From Theropithecus gelada (lineage: Eukaryota > Chordata > Mammalia > Primates > Cercopithecidae), in assembly GCF_003255815.1 (NCBI RefSeq), contig NC_037689.1, positions 148,041,194 through 148,105,193 on the forward strand: 64,000 nucleotides of DNA. The letters run 5' to 3'. Each line of letters begins with the position of its first letter. The stretch's first letter is position 1. The notes under the pieces were generated by a model. The model saw only the letters and a list, made by a program, of their open reading frames with translations. It was not told the DNA's origin and did no database searches. The translations under genes and the position numbers were made by a program. Below are positions 57,230-64,000 of the stretch, in pieces.

Positions 57230-57690
57230 TTGACAGGAGTCTCGCTCTGTCGCCAGGCTGGAGTGCAGTGGCATGATCTTGGCTCACTGCAACCTCTGCC
57301 TCCCGGGTTCAAGCGATTCTCCTGCCTCAGCTTCCCGAGTAGCTGGGATTAGCTGGGATTATAGGCGCACGCCACCAAGGCTGGTTAATTTTTGTATTTT
57401 TAGTAGAGACAGGGTTTCACCATGTTGGTCAGGATGGTCTCGATCTCTTGACCTCGTGACCTGCCCACCTCAGCCTCCCAAAGTGTTGGGATTACAGCTA
57501 TGCCCAGCTTTTGACTATTATTTTTGAAAGGCTGCTGTGAATATTTGAATACAAGTCTTTTTGTGAACATATGTTTCCATATCTCTTGGATAAATATCTA
57601 GGAATAGTATTGCTCGGCCATATGTACATTTACCTTTATAATTCACTGCCAAACCATTTTCCAAAGTGGCTGCACTATCCTGCTGAGGCT
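56743..57690 (-). mobile_element. Old L1 (L1ME-type) 3' end with an Alu insertion
   Basis: CAGCTTTATTGAAGTATAATTTATCTGCA, CAATCAAGATATAGAACATTTCCATCA, ATGGAATCATGCAGTGTATAATATTTTGTG, then after the Alu CATTTTCCAAAGTGGCTGCAC. Reverse strand. Confidence 0.88.
57199..57508 (-). mobile_element. AluS-like element
   Basis: ATT-repeat tail, then GACAGGAGTCTCGCTCTGTCG through GGATTACAGCTATGCCCAGC. It has an exact tandem duplication of AGCTGGGATT (57,341-57,360) and a deletion near its start. Confidence 0.9.
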
Positions 57691-57789
57691 GCTTTTTAAA
57701 CACAGGCTGGGGCTGGGGAGGAGGAGGTAGGCAGAGCTGCTTTGCAGTTCTCCTAGAATCAGAAGTTAGACCTAGGCATTCATGTGCTT

Positions 57790-57935
57790 CACAACAAGCT
57801 TATGAAGGAGATAATGAAAAAAACCCATTTCACGGATGAGGAAGTCGAGGTTTGGAGAGATGTAATTGTGCAAAATCACACACCCAACAAATGGAAGAGC
57901 TAGGATTGAAACCCTGGGACCTTTGTGTCAGTGCC
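57790..57935 (-). repeat. MIR fragment
   Basis: CCCATTTCACGGATGAGGAAGTCGAGGTTTGGAGAGATGTAAT and AAGAGCTAGGATTGAAACCC: MIR reverse complement. Confidence 0.85.
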
Positions 57936-58049
57936 CAGGGGTTTACCCCCTACCCTCTCCCATCTCTCTCCCCAGTGACCATCCTGGCAACTTGGGAATT
58001 CTGCTGCCTTGACACTGTATACATCGCATTTACATCTATCCTCAAGGGG

Positions 58050-58215
58050 ACACAATGACCCTGGGAGGTGGCATTCAACCCCTCTTCTTCAGAGGAAGCA
58101 GTTATTGATCAGAGAGGTGAAGTGACTTTCCCAAGGCCAACAGCTTGCCTATAGAATTTCTGGTACCTGAATCAGGTTTCCTAGTTCCAAGTGCTTTCTG
58201 CTAGACCATGGTACC
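58050..58215 (-). repeat. MIR fragment
   Basis: GAGGAAGCAGTTATTGATCAGAGAGGTGAAGTGACTTTCCCAAGG and TTCCAAGTGCTTTCTGCTAGACCATGGTACC: MIR reverse complement. Confidence 0.8.
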
Positions 58216-58219
58216 CCAC

Positions 58220-58820
58220 AGCTACATTTAAAATTTTTCATTCCTAATTTTCTTTTTCTTCAGCCTTCTCTTTCCTCAGTAAGAATGCCCCTCCCTTTCC
58301 TCCACCTTCCCCTGCCTCAGGCCTAATACACCGAACCTGGTAGGATTAAGTTGAGGCAGGAGTGGGGCCTGGGGAGACGAGAGCATAGAGGCCAAGGGAG
58401 AAGTAGCAGGAAACAGGCCATTTCCTCACTCAGGCCTGCTTCTTATCTAAGAGGTGAGAGGCCAGAGGTGGAGGTAAGTGATGAAGCCACTCAGATCTGG
58501 AGTGCAGGCTACTCCTGGTGCTCCGTAGCCCACCTCCCCCAACTGCAGAGAACAGGATGAAGCCTCTGAGGGTAGGAGGTGCCTCTAGCCCTCCAGCCTG
58601 TGCCTTAGCAAAAGCGGAAGGACTTTGGGGGAAAGGGGCGGGAATAGGTGTAGAATGTGCTACTCAGAAGGGTTGTGGAAGAAGCAGCCTCAGGTCACAT
58701 CTATTGCCCTCTCCTCTTCACTGTCCTGGAGCCCTGGAAAAGGAGGCCAGCCATCTTCTCACAGGCCTCCTGCATGTGGGGTGTGTGTATGTGTGCAAAA
58801 TGCAGGGAAGCCTGAAGATT
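58220..58820. other. Intergenic, no gene recognised
   Basis: Apparently unique; frames 58,518-58,957 run into the CA repeat and are not called. Confidence 0.6.
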
Positions 58821-58823
58821 CCT

Positions 58824-58866
<43 letters not shown>
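58824..58866 (+). repeat. (CA)n microsatellite
   Basis: About 21 uninterrupted CA units; likely polymorphic. Confidence 0.97.
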
Positions 58867-58870
<4 letters not shown>

Positions 58871-58966
58871 TGTGAGTGCAGCCCCAGCCTGGAAGAGGGC
58901 AGACTCAGTCAAGAATACAGCGATGTCACCAAGGGCAAGGTGGTAACCCCGCCATAGTGTATAACC

Positions 58967-59264
58967 TTTTTTTTTTTTTTGAGATGGAATCTCACTCTGT
59001 CATCCAGGCTGGAGTGTAGTGGTGCAATCTCAGCTCACTGCAACCTTCACCACCCGGGTTCAAGTAATTCTCCTGTCTCAGGCTCCCGAGTAGCTGGGAT
59101 TACAAGTGCCCACCACCACGCCTGGCTAATTTTTTTGTATTTTTAGTAGAGACGGGGTTTCACCATGTTGGCCAGGCTGGTTTCGAACTCCTGACCTCAA
59201 GTGATCCGCCCGCCTCGGCCTCCCAAAGTGCTGGGATTACAGGCCTGAGCCACTGTGCCCAGCC
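58967..59264 (-). mobile_element. AluS-like element
   Basis: Complete reverse Alu. CATAGTGTATAACC at the left and CATAGTGTACCACC at the right are the target-site duplication. Confidence 0.93.
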
Positions 59265-59269
59265 CATAG

Positions 59270-59400
59270 TGTACCACCTTTACAGTTTTCAAAGTGCTTC
59301 CTCATCTGTTGTGTCATTTGATCTCTGCACCTACACCGTGAGACAGGCATGGCAGGGGTAACTCTCTCCATTTCACAGGCCAAAGGCTAGTCTTCTCTAC
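59270..59400 (-). repeat. MIR-like fragment
   Basis: CACCTTTACAGTTTTCAAAGTGCTTCC, TCATTTGATCTCTGCAC and CTCCATTTCACAGGCCAAAGGC resemble the MIR reverse complement. Confidence 0.65.
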
Positions 59401-60357
59401 TGGCCCTTTCTGGTTGAATTGCATCTTTCTAGAGGTGGGGCTGGGCTGGGGCTGGACCCTGGAGAAATCTTCTTCAGGAATTAGCTTCTTAGGATGAAAC
59501 CAGCCCTGCTCTGCACCTTCCCCACCTCCCAACCCCCAGCTCCTCCCAGCTCCAGCAAAAAGCTTTGGCCTCATCTTGGGACACTTAACCAGGCCTATTA
59601 TATGCAAGGTATCCCAGGCAGCTGCTGCCCTCCCTCCACCCATCCCCATTTTCCTCTATCCCTCTGCCCTAAAATTAACAGATACTAGGAATCCGGAGTT
59701 ATTCAGCAGCCCACCAGGGAGCCTCTCTAGCATGCAAATTTACTGAGCATGCTTTGAAATCCAGCACAAAAGTGAATGAGATTCAAAGGAGTTCATAGTC
59801 TGGGGAGGGTAGTTGGCAGAGTAGATGTGTAAGCAAATGATGACATCAGTACAACAAGAAGGGCTGGGTGGGGGAGACTTCTAATTGTGCGGGGGCCCAG
59901 GAGCAGCTGCTATTCTGCTGTCTTTCCAGGAGTTTGGCAAATCCAGGAGAGAGGACCAAGTGCAAAGGGCTGGAGGAAAGAAAAAACCTGGTGCATCAAG
60001 TTCCCTGGGAGCTTGGGGTGAAGAGCAAAAAGAGGCACACTGGGAGAAGTGGCTAAAGAGTGGGCTGGGTTGGATTCTGGATGGCTTTGTTACTCATCTA
60101 AGAAGTCTAGACTCTTCAATACAGCATATATATGTATATATAAATAATGATATATGAATATATGTATATGTGTGTGACTATGGAAAACACATGTATACAT
60201 ATACACTGGTATCAGGTAAAATGCTGTTTTTAGATGCTGGAGAACTAACACATACAAGAGAAAAAAACAGGCCATGATAAAGTCATCCTATTTACTCGAA
60301 CTGCTCACGTATAAGTATTATGCAGTACAAAGAATATTATGCTCATTTTTCTATGTG
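59400..60357. other. Intergenic, no gene recognised
   Basis: Apparently unique, with a TA-rich stretch at 60,120-60,175. Confidence 0.6.
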
Positions 60358-60379
60358 CCAGATTGTCTTTTCTTTTCTT

Positions 60380-60696
60380 TTTCTTTTTTTTTTTTTTTTT
60401 GAGACGGAGTCTCGCTTTGTCACACAGGCTGGAGTGCAGTGGTGCCATCTCAGCTCACAGCAAACTCTCCCTCCCGGGTTCAAGCGAAGCTCTTGCCTCA
60501 GATTCCCGAGCAGCTGGAATTACAGATACCTGCCACCACGCCTGGCTAATTTTTGTATTTTTAGTAGAGATGAGGTTTCACCATGTTGTCCAGGCTGGTC
60601 TCGAACTCCTGACCTCAGATGATCCGTCTGCCTCAGCCTCCCAAAGTGCTGGGATTACAGACGTGTAATCCCACGGATTACAGGCCGCGCCCGGCC
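60380..60696 (-). mobile_element. AluS-like element with a fold-back insertion
   Basis: Reverse Alu between CCAGATTGT direct repeats (60,358 and 60,696). Near its start a 10-bp palindrome (60,650-60,673) is followed by a second GGATTACAG, which is not in the Alu consensus. Confidence 0.93.
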
Positions 60697-60704
60697 CAGA
60701 TTGT

Positions 60705-61110
60705 TTTATTTGATTACACAATGAATTATCTTCTTGACGTTTGCCTTCCTTCTCTTTTTCCTGTCCCTTTCTTTTTACTGTATCAATAGTTGTCTGACCC
60801 AAACCTCAAAAAGTAGAAGGAATTTTGGACTGAAATGTTTCCGTTCACTAAGTCTCAATTGCGTTCTTGGAAAGGTGCTGGCACAGCTGAGGGACACCCC
60901 AGCTGTTAGTTGAGTTTGTGAATTGCAGATCCTGCTCCAGAGTCACTGATCAGAGTCAGTGAAATTTCTTTTTCCCTTATACTACCTCAACTTTACGCAG
61001 CCAACCCTGTGTACCCAATAATAGCTCAATTTAGTGGCATCCGCTAAAGTCTTATGTAGAGAACTTTTCTCTCTGGATTTCCCCTTTACTGAAGAAAAAG
61101 AGGGAGATCA
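60705..61110. other. Upstream flank of the MTM1 CpG island
   Basis: CpG-poor unique sequence; the transition to CpG-rich DNA comes at about 61,110. Confidence 0.65.
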
Positions 61111-61125
61111 GACAAGGGTCCCGGG

Positions 61126-61140
61126 ACTACGCTTCCCAGC
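61126..61140 (+). promoter_or_regulatory. ZNF143/THAP11-like site 1
   Basis: ACTACGCTTCCCAGC resembles the ACTACAATTCCCAGC element bound by ZNF143/THAP11, with two central changes. Confidence 0.55.
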
Positions 61141-61227
61141 CGCCTCCGCCCGGCGCCCAGTCCAACTTCCCTTACAGGGATGGCCCCTGGCATCTTGGCC
61201 CCGCCCATCCCCAGCACCATATTGCGA

Positions 61228-61242
61228 ACTACAATTCCCAGC
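61228..61242 (+). promoter_or_regulatory. ZNF143/THAP11-like site 2
   Basis: ACTACAATTCCCAGC is the exact core of the ZNF143/THAP11 promoter element. Confidence 0.75.
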
Positions 61243-61361
61243 TGCCTCCATGCGTCGCACCCTTCAAAGTGGGCTTCCCAGCAGCCTCGCGGGCGAAGAG
61301 CCCCGCCCCTCGGAGCTGCTCCCCGGGTCGACCCGGCACACTCTTCCTGCCCCCTGCCCCG

Positions 61362-61369
61362 TCACGTGA
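61362..61369 (+). promoter_or_regulatory. E-box TCACGTGA (USF or TFEB/CLEAR type)
   Basis: A palindromic TCACGTGA preceded by G, about 75-90 bp upstream of the expected start site. It fits USF and MiT/TFE (CLEAR) consensus. Confidence 0.65.
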
Positions 61370-61439
61370 TGCAGTCTCGCCAACCGGCACGGGGAGGAGG
61401 GCAGCGGGCGGTGGCCGGGGGCGGGCAGGCCGTGGGGGG

Positions 61440-61513
61440 CGGACCCCAGAGGGGGCGGAGCAGGGCCCGGGAGCCGAGCAGCCTGGCAACGGCGGTGGCG
61501 CCCGGAGCCCGAG
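61440..61513 (+). other. MTM1: MTM1 exon 1 (non-coding)
   Basis: MTM1 encodes myotubularin, a phosphoinositide 3-phosphatase acting on PI3P and PI(3,5)P2 at endosomes and muscle triads. Loss causes X-linked centronuclear myopathy. Only the first, untranslated exon is in the window; the start codon is in exon 2, beyond the end. The sequence GGGAGCCGAGCAGCCTGGC to GGAGCCCGAG followed by the donor GTGGGT (61,514) agrees with the human 5' UTR as I remember it. The 5' edge is approximate because no start-site data can be seen. The position about 51 kb after MAMLD1 on the same strand supports the assignment. Confidence 0.75.
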
Positions 61514-62359
61514 GTGGGTGCGCGCTCACGGCTGGCCTGGCTCGGAGCCGGGCACTGCGGGGACCCGTGGTGAGGGGATCGGGAGGAGGAAGTTGGGACT
61601 CCTTGGGCCAGCGGGTAGCGCGGGGCCTCGCCGCACCGGCAGGGTTGGGTGGGGGTTTCGCCCAAGCGCCGTCGCTGTCCCCGCGGGGCAGGGCTGAGGC
61701 CAGGGAGCAGCAGGCAGGTACCTCCGGCTTTCCCCCGTTCTCCCCTCCCAAGGTGGCCGGCCGGCCGGCAGCGGGCGAAGGTCGGGACGGGGGTAGGGGT
61801 TGGTTGGCGGTGGAGCTGGGGGCGGACGTCTCAGCCACTGCCCGGACTTTGCTTCCCCGTCCCGGGGCGGTGAGTGGGCCGGGCGTCCGCCCTGCCTCCC
61901 CGGCGACGCTCCGCCGCTGGTCCTCGCTTTGGCCCTCCGCGCGGAGCGGGCGTCCGCCGCATCCCCAGTGGGCCCTGCGGAGCGGCCGCAGCCCGACACT
62001 GGCCGCAAAGCCTCGATGGTCGCTCTTGGCCAGTGTTTCTGTGTCATACACGAGAGGTTTATCTGCTTTTGCAACAGTTAAGGGAAGATCTTAGAGGGAA
62101 CGGTTAGTTCCCTGATACGCAGTCGGAAGTATGCACGGGCACGAGCAAGCGCCTTTGGCCGGGTTGCCTCCCTTAACTGTCTTTTGCTGCGCTCAGGAAG
62201 TGAAAACTAATTTTAGTATTTGCCCAAGCAAGTAAGAAGTGGATCTGCTGCAAAAATTATATTAGAGCTTTATACGCACGCATCGTTTGAGGCGAAGTGG
62301 TTTGCGACTGGTTTTGAAACAGATACACCAGATCTTCCCAAGAATAAAATTACAGCATT

Positions 62360-62530
62360 TTAGAATTGACTGGCACCCTAAAGTTTACTTGTTCATTTGT
62401 TCCCTGGGTGGGGGAACTGAGGCCCAGAGAGGGTAACTAATATGTCCCAGGCTTCAGGGCAACTTAATGGCAAAGCTAATATCACAAGCCAGCTCTCTGG
62501 GGGTGTCTTGGTGTCTGTCTAGTCTGGATT
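62360..62530 (-). repeat. MIR fragment
   Basis: GGGGGAACTGAGGCCCAGAGAGGGTAACTAATATGTCCCAGG and CAAGCCAGCTCTCTGGG: MIR reverse complement. Confidence 0.82.
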
Positions 62531-62964
62531 CTTTTTACCACAGCTCAGTTTTATTCCTTGTGAAATAACCAACTTAGAGTCTTGAGACTGAGCCAGCAAT
62601 TTTGCTAGACTACAGACCATTTTGAATTTCCTTCAAAATCGGTTTACCAGCCAAATAAGACAATCGGGCCTGTTACTTTGCAGACACGTTTGCTTTCATC
62701 CAACATATCTGTTGGGCACAGTCATGTATTCACCAGATTTGATTCTGAATGGCTTTTGGCTGTTTCACAAAATCAAATCTACTTTTAAGAGATTCCACAC
62801 CATGGGGGAGATTTGAACCAGTGGTGCTGCCTGCAGCACCAGTGTATAGTAGCCTCCCAGGGTGCTTGAGGGTGGATAACATTCACGGGGTCTTGTAGAT
62901 TCTAGTGTGGTTAGTAAATGATTGGTCTCTTTAACTTAAAGTTCTAACTACATTTATTAAGTTG

Positions 62965-63150
62965 TCGATGGTTTCATTCATTCATCAAACACAAGAGTGC
63001 CAACGGTGGGCACTGGGAAGACAGCAAAGAGCCCCACTGCTGAGGTCCCTGCCTTATAGAGTTTATATGTGGGGAGGCACACAATAAAAAAAATAAACAA
63101 TGATATATTTTCTGGCAGAGATGAGCGCTATGAGAAAAAATAGAGCTCTG
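62965..63150 (-). repeat. L2 3'-end fragment
   Basis: TTTCATTCATTCATCAAACAC, GTGGGCACTGGGAAGACAGCAAAG, GGTCCCTGCCTTATAGAGTTTATA and GAGATGAGCGCTATGAG: L2 reverse complement. Confidence 0.8.
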
Positions 63151-64000
63151 AAACCTTACAATGACAGTAAAACAGGCTGGCGTGATTGAGAATGACTTGG
63201 GCATTACTTTGAATTTCTAGTTTTAGATTGCCAGCTGCTGCTCCATTAGAGGAAATAAATCCAAAAGTAAATCTCTGAATCAAAGAGATTTTTTGGAGTC
63301 ATCATTTCTCCAATGAGTGTCTTTTAGATGGTAAGCTCATCCCAGCCTCATTTTTACTCATATTTCCCCCCCTCTTCCATACAAACAGTAAGTGATTTCA
63401 AATACCTAGAGAGGTATTTTTCAAATCTTTTGCAGTTTTCATAGTTAGATAGCTCACTGTAGCTACAGAAAGCGCTGCTGAGGTCAGTATTGGATGCTTA
63501 TTTCATGCCAGTGTCTGCTGGACTCTCAGGCCACCTTGCACAAGGGTTTCTCTTCCTGTGTAATGGTTTGTACTGTGAACCTCTTATCAGAAATAATCAT
63601 CAGTCCTTGTGTTGTGTGGTTTGTAAAGAAACTAGTTCATTTTGAAATAACTCAAGAGAAAAGAAGCACTCAACTTCTTAGGAACAAGGGTGCTCACTAA
63701 TAAAATGGCATTAATGAGAGTTAACTGTAAAAGTTCATCGGTTTAATACCTTCTAAGTTCTCTCATATTCTGTATGTTCAATGCCTTCAAAGCAAATTTT
63801 TAATCTTTTACAGGTCTGAAAAATAATTAAAGTTACAAAAAATACTTTAATATTTTTTGTTCCAAAATGAGAGGCAGATTAACAAAATGTAGTTACTTAG
63901 GAACCACTGAAAACACATGGTTCTTGCTCTTATTGAGGGCTCCAAAATAAAGAGAAAAGTGGAGACTCTTCAACAATTAATAGGTGACATTTTAAAGGGG

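Larger units (their letters stand above)
61110..62020 (+). promoter_or_regulatory. MTM1: MTM1 CpG island and promoter
   Basis: About 900 bp of GC-rich, CpG-dense DNA with GC boxes (CCCCGCCC at 61,199 and 61,301), two ACTAC(A/G)(A/C)TTCCCAGC sites, a TCACGTGA E-box at 61,362-61,369 and GGGGGCGGGC further on. No TATA box is seen. This is the typical form of a housekeeping promoter, fitting the ubiquitous expression of MTM1. Open frames on both strands here (up to 304 codons) reflect GC richness only. Confidence 0.85.
61514..64000 (+). other. MTM1: MTM1 intron 1 (5' part)
   Basis: Begins at the exon 1 donor and runs past the window end. CpG-rich to about 62,020, then ordinary sequence with a MIR and an L2 fragment. 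No coding exon recognised. Confidence 0.75.

Noticed and set aside
61180..62094. 304-codon + frame (and 229-codon minus frame) in the MTM1 CpG island
   Set aside because: GC-rich island DNA is poor in stops; the frame crosses the promoter and exon 1 donor and has no protein-like features.

Overview
The window is nuclear DNA from a primate X chromosome. It matches the interval of human Xq28 between MAMLD1 and MTM1. Three things support this. (1) The first 10 kb holds three spliced exons whose translation matches the C-terminal part of MAMLD1 as I remember it. (2) A CpG-island promoter with a non-coding first exon lies about 51 kb downstream, at the spacing and orientation expected for MTM1. 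(3) The DNA is dense in Alu, L1, MIR, L2 and MaLR repeats. The youngest Alus carry variants (CAAGCCTGTAATCCC, GATCCGGCCACTGC) that I associate with Old World monkey AluY lineages, so a macaque, baboon or guenon is more likely than human. Both genes run on the + strand.

Layout. 1-11,050: 3' part of MAMLD1, with coding exons at 116-359, 6,789-6,873 and 8,820-9,946, two introns, and a 3' UTR with polyadenylation signals at 10,197 and 11,028. 11,050-61,100: a roughly 50 kb intergenic interval with no convincing gene. It holds about 18 Alu pieces, several L1 segments (including an inverted L1 pair with an assembly N at 37,631), five MaLR LTRs, a 9-bp minisatellite, several microsatellites, a retroposed LTR-ended transcript inside an L1, and a small CpG-rich island near 41.0-41.35 kb. 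61,110-62,020: MTM1 CpG island, promoter and exon 1 (donor at 61,514). 61,514-64,000: start of MTM1 intron 1.

The most interesting biology is at the MAMLD1 C-terminus. Exon 116-359 enters in phase 0 and leaves in phase 1. When it is included, the next exon is read to an early stop at 6,827, giving the short C-terminus that matches the human 774-residue form. When it is skipped, the same next exon is read in another frame and opens about 400 codons ending in a motif that looks like the conserved mastermind-family C-terminus. The 3' end and splice donor of the switching exon look like part of a MIR SINE. This suggests that an exonised SINE created a truncated isoform.

Other observations worth checking are: a 110-bp fragment copied 1.35 kb away at 92% identity into an unrelated L2; the orphan CpG island with a 318-codon antisense frame; a 43-nt Alu 5' fragment with its own tail and target-site duplication; a template-switch palindrome in an Alu; and three copies of a TTCCCAGCNGCCTC unit in the MTM1 promoter. 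I found no bacterial, phage, CRISPR or toxin system. All identifications are by eye and memory; no database search was run.
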